43,055 nt of DNA from Clostridiales bacterium (GTDB lineage: Bacteria; Bacillota; Clostridia; Oscillospirales; Oscillospiraceae), in the NCBI GenBank assembly GCA_021203325.1, contig JAJQBL010000098.1, forward strand, positions 1-43,055. Reading direction: 5' to 3'. Below, piece after piece: positions 19,890-27,580 of the stretch. Position numbers and translations under genes: made by a program. The notes under the pieces are model-generated. The model was not told where the DNA came from. It searched no databases and saw only the letters and a list, made by a program, of their open reading frames with translations. Positions within the stretch are counted from its first letter, which is position 1; each line of letters opens with the position of its first letter.

Positions 19890-20126
19890 TTTGAAAAAAC
19901 GTTACACCATACATTCTTCCGGTGTAAACGGGGATGTACCCCGGCACATATAAATCATGGTGGAGCGTCACTCCACAAAAATGATGCTCCATACATTCCA
20001 AAAGGAGGCAGTCAATTCCCGTGAGGCTCGCGGTGCGGCAGTGTGGAGACCTGTCGTATGCGGTGCGCGCATAGCGCGGCTGTGAGGTGGTCTTTTGCGG
20101 AGGCAGGATCACTAGAGTCAAGAAAA
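19890..20126 (+). promoter_or_regulatory. Long structured 5' leader of msmX-like gene
   Basis: Three hairpins in a row: TTACACC/GGTGTAA, CGGGG-ATGTA-CCCCG, and TGGAG-CGTCA-CTCCA inside an ATCAT/ATGAT outer pair. CCATACATTC occurs twice, once in the first loop and once just before AAAGGAGG at 20001-20008. A further GC-rich part (20021-20100) follows. I do not recognise any known riboswitch and see no intrinsic terminator. The msmX start itself has only a poor ribosome binding site, so the leader may control translation. Confidence 0.5.
20021..20074 (+). CDS. Possible 17-residue leader peptide (uORF)
   Basis: GTG 20021 to TAG 20074 would encode MRLAVRQCGDLSYAVRA. A perfect AAAGGAGG lies 12 bases upstream, stronger than any site near the msmX start. 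Spacing is slightly long. This is a candidate only; the Shine-Dalgarno could equally be a structural element of the leader. Confidence 0.25.
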   Translation: MRLAVRQCGDLSYAVRA

Positions 20127-21296
20127 ATGGCAGAAGTAGTATTGAAAGGTATCAAGAAAGTCTACGACAACAAGGTGACGGCTGTTCAGAACGTCAACCT
20201 GACCATCGCGGATCAGGAGTTTATCGTCCTGGTCGGCCCCTCCGGCTGTGGTAAGTCCACCACGCTGCGGATGGTGGCCGGTCTGGAAGAGATCTCCGAC
20301 GGCGAGCTGTACATCGACGGCAAGCTGGTCAACGATGTGGCCCCCAAGGACCGGGACATCGCCATGGTGTTCCAGAGCTACGCTCTGTATCCCCACATGA
20401 CGGTGTATGAGAACATGGCCTTCGCCCTGAAGCTGGCCAAGCGTCCCAAGGCGGAGATCGACAAGAAGGTCCGTGAGGTGGCTGAGATTCTGGACATCAC
20501 CCAGTACCTGGAGCGTAAGCCCAAGGCTCTGTCCGGCGGCCAGCGTCAGCGTGTGGCCATTGGCCGCGCCATGGTCCGTGAGCCCAAGGTGTTCCTGATG
20601 GACGAACCGCTGTCCAACCTGGACGCCAAGCTGCGGAACCAGATGCGTGCTGAGATCATCAAGCTGCGCAGCCGTATCAAGACCACGTTCATGTATGTTA
20701 CCCATGACCAGACCGAGGCCATGACCCTGGGCGACCGTATCGTCATCATGAAGGACGGCATTGTCAACCAGATCGGCACCCCTCAGGAACTGTTCAACAA
20801 GCCGGTGAACCTGTTTGTGGCTGGCTTCATCGGCACCCCTCAGATGAACTTCTTTGAGGACTCCAAGCTGGTGCTGGAGAATGGTGTGTACTCCGTCATC
20901 GTCAAGGGCGAGAAGATCAAGTTGGATGATGCGCAGCAGGCGGCCCTGAAGGCCAACGGCCAGAAGCCCTGCGACATCGTGGTGGGCGTCCGTCCCGAGC
21001 ACGTCACCGTGGGCGAGGGCGACCTGTCCGCCAAGGTGGAGGTTTCCGAGATGCTGGGCTCCTCCATGCACCTGCACTGCGACTGCGGCGGCGATGAGGT
21101 TGTCATGGTGGTTCCCACCGTTGACCTGACCATTGACGTCTCCTCCGGCGCAACCATTCCGTTCACCTTCCAGCCCCGCCTGATTCAGATGTTCGACAAG
21201 GCCACCACCAACAACCTGATGTGGTATGACGCCGCGTCCGCTGAGGCATTTGCCCCTGTCTGCAAGAGCTATGAACTGCTTGGCGCAGGGAAGTAA
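20127..21296 (+). CDS. msmX: ABC transporter ATP-binding protein, MsmX/UgpC type
   Basis: A 389-residue ATPase that powers carbohydrate importers of the CUT1 class. Walker A GPSGCGKST is near residue 38, Q-loop VFQSYALYPHMT near 82, signature LSGGQRQRVAIGRAM near 135, Walker B VFLMDEPLSNLDA near 155 and the H-loop at YVTHDQTEAMTLGDR. A C-terminal regulatory (TOBE-type) region follows from about 235. No permease or binding protein is nearby; in Firmicutes one such ATPase serves several sugar importers encoded elsewhere. Arginine codons are often CGT, unlike the CGG/CGC-rich neighbours, which suggests strong expression. ATG 20127 is fixed by the conserved MAEVVLKGI start. Confidence 0.92.
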   Translation: MAEVVLKGIKKVYDNKVTAVQNVNLTIADQEFIVLVGPSGCGKSTTLRMVAGLEEISDGELYIDGKLVNDVAPKDRDIAMVFQSYALYPHMTVYENMAFALKLAKRPKAEIDKKVREVAEILDITQYLERKPKALSGGQRQRVAIGRAMVREPKVFLMDEPLSNLDAKLRNQMRAEIIKLRSRIKTTFMYVTHDQTEAMTLGDRIVIMKDGIVNQIGTPQELFNKPVNLFVAGFIGTPQMNFFEDSKLVLENGVYSVIVKGEKIKLDDAQQAALKANGQKPCDIVVGVRPEHVTVGEGDLSAKVEVSEMLGSSMHLHCDCGGDEVVMVVPTVDLTIDVSSGATIPFTFQPRLIQMFDKATTNNLMWYDAASAEAFAPVCKSYELLGAGK

Positions 21297-21319
21297 GACT
21301 TTATTTTCATAAACCAGCG

Positions 21320-21351
21320 CCGCGCCCCGGTTTTCCGGGGCGCGGTTTTTT
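21320..21351 (+). terminator. Terminator of msmX
   Basis: An 11-bp perfect stem, CCGCGCCCCGG/CCGGGGCGCGG, with a TTTT loop (21320-21345), then TTTTTT. Confidence 0.92.
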
Positions 21352-21389
21352 GTGCGTATTCGTTTGTGGCTGAGAGGACAGTGCGGCGG

Positions 21390-22355
21390 TCAGTCCGGCT
21401 GCTCCGCCATCAGGGCCAGCACCTCCGCCTCTGGGGCCACGCTGGGGATGCCGCCGTACCGCTGGGTGGACAGGCTGGCGGCGCAGCAGGCGAAGCGGGT
21501 GGCCTCCCGCAGCTCCTCCTCCGTCAGGGCCTCCGGCGCCTTCCCGCTGCGGAGGATGCGGCTCAGGACGCTGCCGCCGAAGATGTCCCCCGCGCCGGTG
21601 GTGTCCACCACCTGAATCCCCTGAGGGGTGGCCACCCGGCCGGAAACGGTACCGCTGGAGTAATAGCAGCCCTCCGGCCCCAGGGTCACGAAGGCCAGCG
21701 TTACGCCGTACGCCTCATGGAGCTTTTCCGCCCCTTCTTCCGGGGAGCAGCCCCACAGGAAGTCCACCTCCTCGTCGCTGAGCTTGACGATGTCCGCCTG
21801 GGACAGGCCCCACAGGATCTGGCGTTTCGCCTCCTCCAAATCCCGCCACAGGGGCTTACGGAGGTTGGGGTCAAAGGAGATCAGCTTCCCCCGCTGACGG
21901 GCATAGGCCACCGCCTGCCGGGTGGCGGAGCGCATGGGCTCATCCGTCAGGCTCAGGGTGCCGAAGTGAAAGTCACGGCAACCGTCGATCAGGCTCAAGT
22001 CCAGCTCCCCGAAGGAGAGCTGGGTGTCCGCCCCCGGCTTCCGGGCGAAGCTGAAGGTGCGGTTGCCCGTCTCGTCCAGGGTGACGAAGGCCAGGGTGGT
22101 GAAGTAGTTGGGGTCGGAGACGACGCCCTTCGTCTCAATGCCGGCCTGAGCCAGGGTGCCCAGCAGCAGTTTGCCGAAGGTATCCTCTCCCACCTTGCCC
22201 AGAAAGGCGGTTTTGCAGCCGTAGGCGTTCAGGGCGGCCAGCAGGTTGCCGGGGGCCCCGCCGGGGTTGGCCGCCAGGGTGGGATAGCCTGCGGAGTCGG
22301 TGCCCTTGCAGGCAAAGTCGATGAGCAGTTCTCCGATTGCGGTGACATCATACAT
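21390..22355 (-). CDS. PfkB-family carbohydrate kinase (fructokinase-like)
   Basis: A 321-residue cytosolic sugar kinase of the ribokinase/PfkB fold. The N-terminal substrate-binding signature is visible as GGAPGNLLAAL with GKVGEDTFG. The C-terminal signature DTTGAGDIFGGSVLS carries the catalytic aspartate and anion hole. The overall pattern is closest to bacterial fructokinases, but ribokinase or another sugar kinase cannot be excluded. ATG 22355 is preceded by AAAGGAG at good spacing; the open frame upstream of it is leader. It is convergent with msmX, so sugar uptake ATPase and kinase are adjacent but separately controlled. The leader holds a 12-bp LacI-type palindrome. Confidence 0.88.
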   Translation of the reverse strand: MYDVTAIGELLIDFACKGTDSAGYPTLAANPGGAPGNLLAALNAYGCKTAFLGKVGEDTFGKLLLGTLAQAGIETKGVVSDPNYFTTLAFVTLDETGNRTFSFARKPGADTQLSFGELDLSLIDGCRDFHFGTLSLTDEPMRSATRQAVAYARQRGKLISFDPNLRKPLWRDLEEAKRQILWGLSQADIVKLSDEEVDFLWGCSPEEGAEKLHEAYGVTLAFVTLGPEGCYYSSGTVSGRVATPQGIQVVDTTGAGDIFGGSVLSRILRSGKAPEALTEEELREATRFACCAASLSTQRYGGIPSVAPEAEVLALMAEQPD

Positions 22356-22432
22356 GGTGTTGTTCTCCTTTCGCTGGAGGCGCACAGTATGCGCCCGGCC
22401 GGTTGCCCCCTTGGAGGAACGATATTGGAAGA

Positions 22433-22444
22433 AAAAGCGCTTTT
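22433..22444. promoter_or_regulatory. Candidate LacI/CcpA-type operator in the sugar kinase leader
   Basis: AAAAGCGCTTTT is a perfect 12-bp palindrome with the central CG typical of LacI-family and cre sites, about 28 bp downstream of the expected RNA start. An adjacent hairpin (TGCCCT/AGGGCA, 22445-22460) lies between it and the promoter. Confidence 0.45.
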
Positions 22445-22478
22445 GCCCTTGCCAGGGCAGGGGCATTTTTTCACGCCT

Positions 22479-22508
22479 ATTATACCATATCGTCCCGCCT
22501 CCGCGCAA
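22479..22508 (-). promoter_or_regulatory. Promoter of the PfkB kinase
   Basis: On the minus strand, TTGCGC (22508-22503), 18 bp, and perfect TATAAT (22484-22479). Confidence 0.65.
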
Positions 22509-22645
22509 CAGATACAATGTGGAATGATTTGCGCAAAACGTGGAACGGAATACCGATACCGCACCCCGGAATTACACTTCCCTTTTCCCGCAAACTGTGG
22601 TACACTATACCCATCCGATTCCCATAGCTTTAGGAGGCATATGCA

Positions 22646-23083
22646 ATGGCAACAGCAGATTTAATCGGCACCCAGGTGGTGGAGATTCACTTTTCCAACA
22701 AAATCAAAACCCCGTCTCAGCTGAAGCTGAACTCCGGCTTCTCCTTCAACGTCAACTACGTCCCGGATGGGGAGCACGCGGTGGCGTCCCTGTACCAGAG
22801 TCTGAAGGACACCGACGGCGGCGACCAGTTCTTTTGCTCCGTGGAAATGCGGGGCACCTTCAAGCTCACCGGCCAGCTGGACGAGGCGGCGAAAAAGCAG
22901 CTCCACGCCCAGTGCTATGACGCCATGTTCCCCTATATCCAGAAGCAGGTGAAGGATTTGTGCGCCAGCTCCGGCATCCCCAACATGATGCTGCGCAAGA
23001 GCAAAATCAACCCGGAAAACGTTATGGTGCAGGATCACGGGCCGGAGGCGCAGAAGGACGAGCCGACGCTGCCCATCTATTGA
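22646..23083 (+). CDS. SecB-like protein
   Basis: A 145-residue protein with no signal peptide or membrane segment. The N-terminal half looks like an antiparallel beta sheet. The segment AMFPYIQKQVKDLCASSGIPNMML, split over the helix and following turn, resembles the LFPYxRxxISxLTxxxGxPP part of the SecB chaperone fold, which also occurs in export chaperones tied to toxin-antitoxin systems. No toxin gene or Sec component is adjacent, so the client is unknown. ATG 22646 follows AGGAGG by 8 bases. An extended -10, TGG-TACACT, lies at 22598-22606. A strong terminator follows, so it is a single-gene unit. Confidence 0.6.
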   Translation: MATADLIGTQVVEIHFSNKIKTPSQLKLNSGFSFNVNYVPDGEHAVASLYQSLKDTDGGDQFFCSVEMRGTFKLTGQLDEAAKKQLHAQCYDAMFPYIQKQVKDLCASSGIPNMMLRKSKINPENVMVQDHGPEAQKDEPTLPIY

Positions 23084-23098
23084 GCCTGCGGCGGTCCA

Positions 23099-23135
23099 CA
23101 GCAGCCGCTCCCTGTGGGAGACGGCTGCTGTTTTT
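23099..23135 (+). terminator. Terminator of the SecB-like gene
   Basis: CAGCAGCCG (23099-23107) pairs with CGGCTGCTG (23122-23130), with an inner CTCCC/GGGAG stem, then TTTTT. Confidence 0.92.
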
Positions 23136-23276
23136 CATTGCGTTCCGGGGGGAGATTAGACCGCAAATCAATTCCGGCCTGGCATAGATTGCGTGGGAAA
23201 ACGAATTGATTGTCAAGTTTTCATAAACTATAATCAGAATAAAAGCGGCAGCTCTCTGCGCCCGGTCAGCTTTATC

Positions 23277-23305
23277 TGGACTTTTTTGAAAAATTCTGTT
23301 ATAAT
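23277..23305 (+). promoter_or_regulatory. Promoter of the ubiD-like gene
   Basis: TGGACT (23277-23282), 17 bp, and perfect TATAAT (23300-23305) with an extended TGT. The AT-rich stretch 23188-23299 before it holds nothing else recognisable. Confidence 0.7.
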
Positions 23306-23419
23306 AGCCGACAGACAGGCACTGCCTGCCGCTGCGGGAAAACGCATCTGCCTGAAAAACGCCTGTCAGAAACGCAGGTGTTTGTATTCCAATCATAAAA
23401 ACAGGAGGAAGCATCGACT

Positions 23420-24895
23420 ATGAATAACCGAACCGATATTCTGGATCTGCGCACCGCGCTGGCCGTCCTGCGGGAGCAGCCGGGCCAGCTGGTGGAAACC
23501 AATGTGGAGGTCAACCCGGAGGCGGAGCTGTCCGGCGTTTACCGCTATGTGGGCGCGGGGGGCACCGTCATGCGTCCCACCCAGGTGGACGGCCCTGCCA
23601 TGATTTTCCACAACGTGAAGGGGCACCCGGACGCCAGCGTGGTGATCGGCCTGCTGGCCAGCCGTGACCGGGTGGGCAACCTGCTGGGCTGCAAAAAGGA
23701 GGATTTGGGCAAACTGCTGTGCGAGTGCGCCAAGAACCCCATCCAGCCCGTGGTCACGGAGGAACCGGCCCCCTGTCAGGAGGTGGTACACCTGGCCACC
23801 GACCCGGACTTTGACCTGTTCAAGCTGATTCCCGCCCCCACCAACACCCCTGTGGACGCCGGCCCCTATATCACCATGGGCATGTGCTACGCCACCCATC
23901 CGGACACCGGCCTGTCCGACGTCACCATCCATCGGATGTGCATCCAGGCCAAGGATGAGATCTCTATTTTCCTCCAGCCGGGCAGCCGCCACATCGGCGC
24001 CATGGCGGAGCGGGCCACCGAGCTGAACCAGCCCCTGCCCATCTCCGTCTCCATCGGCGTGGACCCCGCCATTGAGATTGGCTCCTGCTTCGAGCCGCCT
24101 ACGACCCCCCTGGGCTACAATGAGCTGTCCATCGCCGGGGCCATCCGGCAGACCCCGGTGGTGATGCATAAGTGCATCGCCATTGAGGAGAATGCCATCG
24201 CCAATGCGGAATACGTCATCGAGGGTGAGATCGTCCCCGGCGTCAAGGTGGTGGAGGATCAGAACTCCCACACCGGTTTCGCCATGCCGGAGTTCCCCGG
24301 CTACAACGGCCACGCCTCCAACGAGTGCTGGCTCATCAAGGTGAAGGCGGTCACCACCCGGAAGAACCCCATCATGCAGACCGTGATCGGCCCCTCTGAG
24401 GAGCACGTCAACCTGGCCGGCATCCCCACCGAGGCCAGCATTTACAACATGATCGAAAAGGCCCTGCCCGGCAAGGTCACCAACGTCTACGCCCATCCCT
24501 CCGGCGGCGGCAAGTATATGGCCATCCTCCAGTGCCGCAAGACCGTCCACACCGACGAGGGGAAGCAGCGCCAGGCCGCTCTGCTGGCCTTCTCCGCCTT
24601 CCCGGAGCTGAAGCACGTCATCCTGGTGGACGAGGATGTGGACATCTTCGACACCCGGGACGTCCTCTGGGCCATGAACACCCGCTTCCAGGGGGACCGG
24701 GACATCGTCACCATCCCCGGCGTTCGCTGCCATCCTCTGGACCCCAGCGCCAGCCCGGCTTACGACCCCTCCATCACCGATGTGGGCATCAGCTGCAAGA
24801 CCATCTTTGACTGCACCGTGCCCTTCCATCTGAAGGACAAGTTCCAGCGGGCGCAGTTCATGGAAGTGGACTATACCAAGTGGCTGAACGGCTGA
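23420..24895 (+). CDS. UbiD family decarboxylase
   Basis: A 491-residue cytosolic enzyme of the UbiD family, which uses prenylated FMN to reversibly decarboxylate aromatic or alpha,beta-unsaturated acids. Recognisable blocks are GLLASRDRVGNLLG, the central DVTIHRMCIQ strand, EYVIEGEIVPG, and MPEFPGYNGH at the position where Fdc1/UbiD proteins have the catalytic Glu-Phe. The C-terminal VDEDVDIFDTRDVLWAM is also typical. UbiD needs a UbiX flavin prenyltransferase, and none lies in the window. Substrate cannot be read from sequence: candidates include hydroxybenzoates, gallate-like phenolics or phenylacrylates. ATG 23420 has AGGAGGAAG upstream. Single-gene unit with its own promoter. Confidence 0.88.
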   Translation: MNNRTDILDLRTALAVLREQPGQLVETNVEVNPEAELSGVYRYVGAGGTVMRPTQVDGPAMIFHNVKGHPDASVVIGLLASRDRVGNLLGCKKEDLGKLLCECAKNPIQPVVTEEPAPCQEVVHLATDPDFDLFKLIPAPTNTPVDAGPYITMGMCYATHPDTGLSDVTIHRMCIQAKDEISIFLQPGSRHIGAMAERATELNQPLPISVSIGVDPAIEIGSCFEPPTTPLGYNELSIAGAIRQTPVVMHKCIAIEENAIANAEYVIEGEIVPGVKVVEDQNSHTGFAMPEFPGYNGHASNECWLIKVKAVTTRKNPIMQTVIGPSEEHVNLAGIPTEASIYNMIEKALPGKVTNVYAHPSGGGKYMAILQCRKTVHTDEGKQRQAALLAFSAFPELKHVILVDEDVDIFDTRDVLWAMNTRFQGDRDIVTIPGVRCHPLDPSASPAYDPSITDVGISCKTIFDCTVPFHLKDKFQRAQFMEVDYTKWLNG

Positions 24896-24961
24896 GACCG
24901 TCTCCGGTTTTCCTCAAGCGGGTAAATTCAGACAGCTGCTACCTTTTCCCACATAACCGAT

Positions 24962-24999
24962 AAAAACGGCCCAGGAGGCGCTCAGCGGCCTCCTGGGCC
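24962..24999 (-). terminator. Terminator, minus strand (possibly bidirectional)
   Basis: A 12-bp perfect stem, GGCCCAGGAGGC/GCCTCCTGGGCC (24968-24979, 24988-24999). On the minus strand it is followed by GTTTTTA. It probably ends the MecA-like transcript and may also stop ubiD readthrough. Confidence 0.65.
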
Positions 25000-25032
25000 T
25001 GCTTGCTGCTTCCGGCGGATGTGAGCGCGGAG

Positions 25033-25205
25033 GAAGGGCTGCAATCGGCGTTTCTCAGACGGCTTTCCTGCATCAGCCCTTCTCCAGGAAGAATAACCCC
25101 TTAAGCCAGTACCGTCGCCTCCGAAAGTGCCTCTGCGCCTATCCATGAAAATCGTAAAATAAAGTCGTGATTTTTAGCGCCGCAGGAAACCGCTTCCTGC
25201 GGCGC
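25033..25205. repeat. Palindrome-rich intergenic stretch
   Basis: Two further inverted repeats lie between ubiD and the MecA-like gene: GAAGGGCTG (25033-25041) with CAGCCCTTC (25074-25082), and a 12-bp perfect hairpin GCGCCGCAGGAA/TTCCTGCGGCGC (25177-25188, 25194-25205) with a 5-base loop. Neither has a U-run on its exit side. No credible gene is seen in 24896-25275. Confidence 0.5.
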
Positions 25206-25275
25206 CTTCCATTGCCATGTATAAAACCCGTGCGGCTGTCAAAACTAACTGCGCCCCCGCCGCGGCTGTTTGTAT

Positions 25276-25752
25276 TCAGCGCCTGCGGCGGAGCAGGGCG
25301 GCCAGCTGCCTGCCCTGGGCCAGCACCTCGCCCCGGGCCCAGGCCCGGAGGGCGGCTCTGTCGTCCAGCCGCAGGCCGAACTCGGAAAGATGCATCCCGC
25401 ACCTGGCCGACCCGGTGGCGACCACATAGCCCCGGTCACAGCGCAGCAGCGTGCAGCCCCCGGGAACCCCCGCCGCCCGGAGGGCATCCAGCGCCTCTCC
25501 CAGCCCTTCAAAGAGAAAACACTCCCGCTCCGGCGGCAGCAGGAAACAAAGGATGGTCAGGCCGCCCCGTCCCACGCTGACCGCCACATCGTCCACCCTG
25601 GAAGGACAAACCCCCTCCTGCTGGCATACCTCCCACACCAGACGCAGCAGCGCCTCTCCGTCCGGCGCCGTCGGACTGACCCCGCGCTCCGCCAGCTCCT
25701 CCGCCGGGGCCAGGATGCCAAGCACCAGATTGCCCAGCATAGCGATTTGCAA
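25276..25752 (-). CDS. MecA-like adaptor protein (tentative)
   Basis: A 158-residue protein. The layout resembles MecA, the ClpC adaptor and negative regulator of competence: an N-terminal half with AEELAERGVSP like the 'eDLeerG' of MecA, then a ferredoxin-like half with ECFLFEGLGEALDALRAA, and an end with HLSEFGLRL and ARGEVLAQGRQLAALL, comparable with the MecA 'EyG...EhGk.i' tail. Similarity was judged by eye. It starts at TTG 25752 with GGAGGGG upstream; ATG 25740 is a poorer choice. It is divergent from murA. If MecA, it would select substrates for the ClpC protease. It is shorter than Bacillus MecA (about 218 residues). Confidence 0.5.
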   Translation of the reverse strand: MQIAMLGNLVLGILAPAEELAERGVSPTAPDGEALLRLVWEVCQQEGVCPSRVDDVAVSVGRGGLTILCFLLPPERECFLFEGLGEALDALRAAGVPGGCTLLRCDRGYVVATGSARCGMHLSEFGLRLDDRAALRAWARGEVLAQGRQLAALLRRRR

Positions 25753-25863
25753 ATTGCCTCACCCCTCCCGGAGTCCAGTTTATGCGCGCCCCGTCCCGGT
25801 TCATGGCAGAAACCGGCGGGCGTTTACAATTCAAAAAAATTTCTGTGGAATTGCTGTTTTGAC

Positions 25864-25893
25864 TTTACAATTCTCATGGAATGGTGTTATACT
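25864..25893 (+). promoter_or_regulatory. Promoter of murA
   Basis: TTTACA (25864-25869), 18 bp, TATACT (25888-25893) with extended TGT. The ten bases TTTACAATTC covering the -35 occur also at 25823-25832, 41 bp upstream, which could be a repeated binding site. Confidence 0.6.
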
Positions 25894-26052
25894 ATAGATG
25901 TCTAAAGCTTATGGCTGACTTCTATGAGCAGTGACGGATCTCATTCCAGGGGTTTTATGTTGCGTGTGATTGAATTGTCTCCGCTGGAATGCTGCGTTTC
26001 TCCTGCTTTTGCTGCGTCTCGGGACGCTATATATGAAAAAGAGGGTGTCACC

Positions 26053-27351
26053 TTGTATCAATATGTCATTCACGGCGGTAAGCCGCTTGTTGGTGAGGTC
26101 GTCATCAGCGGCGCGAAGAATGCTGCCGTTGCAATTTTGCCTGCCGCGCTCCTGGTAAACGGCGTTTGCCGCATTGAAAATGTCCCCCAAATCAGCGATG
26201 TGACCCTGGTCCTGGAGATTTTGCAGGAGCTGGGCGCAGAAGTTCGCTCCATCAACTCCAATACTGTTGAAATTTGCTGCTCTCACATTCATAATTTCCG
26301 TGTGCCCGACTCCCTGTCCCGCAGGATGCGTGCCTCCTATTACTTTATCGGCTCCCTCTTGAGCCGGTTTGGCAGGGCGGAGGTGTCCATGCCCGGCGGG
26401 TGCGACTTGGGTGTTCGCCCCATTGACCTTCATATTAAGGGCTTTCGGGCGCTGGGCGCACAGGTGAATGTTCAGGGCGGCTTTGTCTATGCCAGCGCCC
26501 CGGAGGGCAAGCTCACCGGCGCGACGGTGTATATGGATCAGGTCAGCGTAGGCGCCACCATGAACGTTATGATGGCCGCCGTGCTGGCGGAAGGGTTGAC
26601 GGTGATTGAAAACGCCGCCAAGGAGCCTCATGTGGTGGACCTTGCCAACTTCCTGAACTCCATGGGCGCCGACATTATGGGCGCGGGAACCGATGTCATC
26701 AAGATCCGCGGCGTGGAAAAGCTGCGGGGCGGCTCCTATTCCATCATCCCCGACCAGATCGAGGCGGGCACCTATATGGCGGCCGTGGCCTCTGCCGGGG
26801 GCAATGTTTTAATTCGCAACGTCATTCCCAAGCATCTGGACTGCATCACCGCCAAGCTGGCGGAGATGGGCGTTCAGGTGGAGGAGGAGGGCGACTGTGT
26901 CCGTGTCATGCGGACAGGCAAGCTCCGCCGCACCAACATCAAGACCATGCCCTATCCCGGCTTCCCCACCGATATGCAGGCGCAGATGAGCGCCGTCCTC
27001 TGCATTGCCGAGGGCACCAGTACCATCGATGAGGGCATCTGGGACAACCGCTTCCGGTATGTGGATGAGTTCAAACGGATGGGCGCCAGGATTCAGGTCA
27101 GCGGCAAGCTGGCGGTGATCGAGGGGGTACCTTACCTCACCGGCGCGCCGCTGCGGGCCTGTGACCTGCGGGCCGGGGCAGCCATGGTGGTGGCCGGCCT
27201 GGCCGCCAGAGGCACCACCACCATTGAGTGCATCCACTATATTGAGCGGGGCTATGAAAACCTGGTGGGCAAGCTGAAGGGCATCGGCGCGGATATCGAG
27301 CTGGTGGACACCCGGACGCCCAGCCGCCTGGGGGACAATCAGGTGGGCTGA
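26053..27351 (+). CDS. murA: UDP-N-acetylglucosamine 1-carboxyvinyltransferase
   Basis: The first committed step of peptidoglycan synthesis: transfers enolpyruvate from PEP to UDP-GlcNAc in the cytosol. 432 residues, with the inside-out alpha/beta barrel of EPSP-synthase relatives. GAKNAAVAILPAALL is the N-terminal substrate loop. The catalytic cysteine is C117 in PGGCDLGVRP, the residue alkylated by fosfomycin, so the enzyme is of the sensitive type. I chose TTG 26053 (GAGGGTG upstream), which gives the normal YQYVIHGGKPL start; an ATG at 25924 would add 43 unconserved residues and lacks a binding site. The leader is about 150 nt. Its terminator is at 27484. Confidence 0.95.
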   Translation: MYQYVIHGGKPLVGEVVISGAKNAAVAILPAALLVNGVCRIENVPQISDVTLVLEILQELGAEVRSINSNTVEICCSHIHNFRVPDSLSRRMRASYYFIGSLLSRFGRAEVSMPGGCDLGVRPIDLHIKGFRALGAQVNVQGGFVYASAPEGKLTGATVYMDQVSVGATMNVMMAAVLAEGLTVIENAAKEPHVVDLANFLNSMGADIMGAGTDVIKIRGVEKLRGGSYSIIPDQIEAGTYMAAVASAGGNVLIRNVIPKHLDCITAKLAEMGVQVEEEGDCVRVMRTGKLRRTNIKTMPYPGFPTDMQAQMSAVLCIAEGTSTIDEGIWDNRFRYVDEFKRMGARIQVSGKLAVIEGVPYLTGAPLRACDLRAGAAMVVAGLAARGTTTIECIHYIERGYENLVGKLKGIGADIELVDTRTPSRLGDNQVG

Positions 27352-27483
27352 CGGCAGCCCGCCGGGCCGTAAAAAAGTACGCAGAAAACACGGTTCTTTT
27401 GCGCACACGGGCGGGCCTGCGGTTTGCCGCGGCAGCCGCTGAAACAACCGTAGAGACAACACAAAAACCATATGCGTTTCTGT

Positions 27484-27516
27484 CTGCGCAGGTCGGAGCG
27501 GCTCCGATCTGCGCTT
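27484..27516 (+). terminator. Terminator of murA
   Basis: GCGCAG (27484-27489) pairs with CTGCGC (27507-27512), with inner TCGGAG/CTCCGA, followed by TTTT. Confidence 0.8.
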
Positions 27517-27580
27517 TTCAGAGGCATCGCGCAGCCTGCCCCGGCGGGGCGGACAGGTTTGGAACGGAAGAGGGATACCT

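Noticed and set aside
20098-20115. 16S rRNA 3'-end-like GGATCACT stretch before msmX
   Set aside because: Only a few bases match; no other rRNA sequence is present, so it is coincidence.
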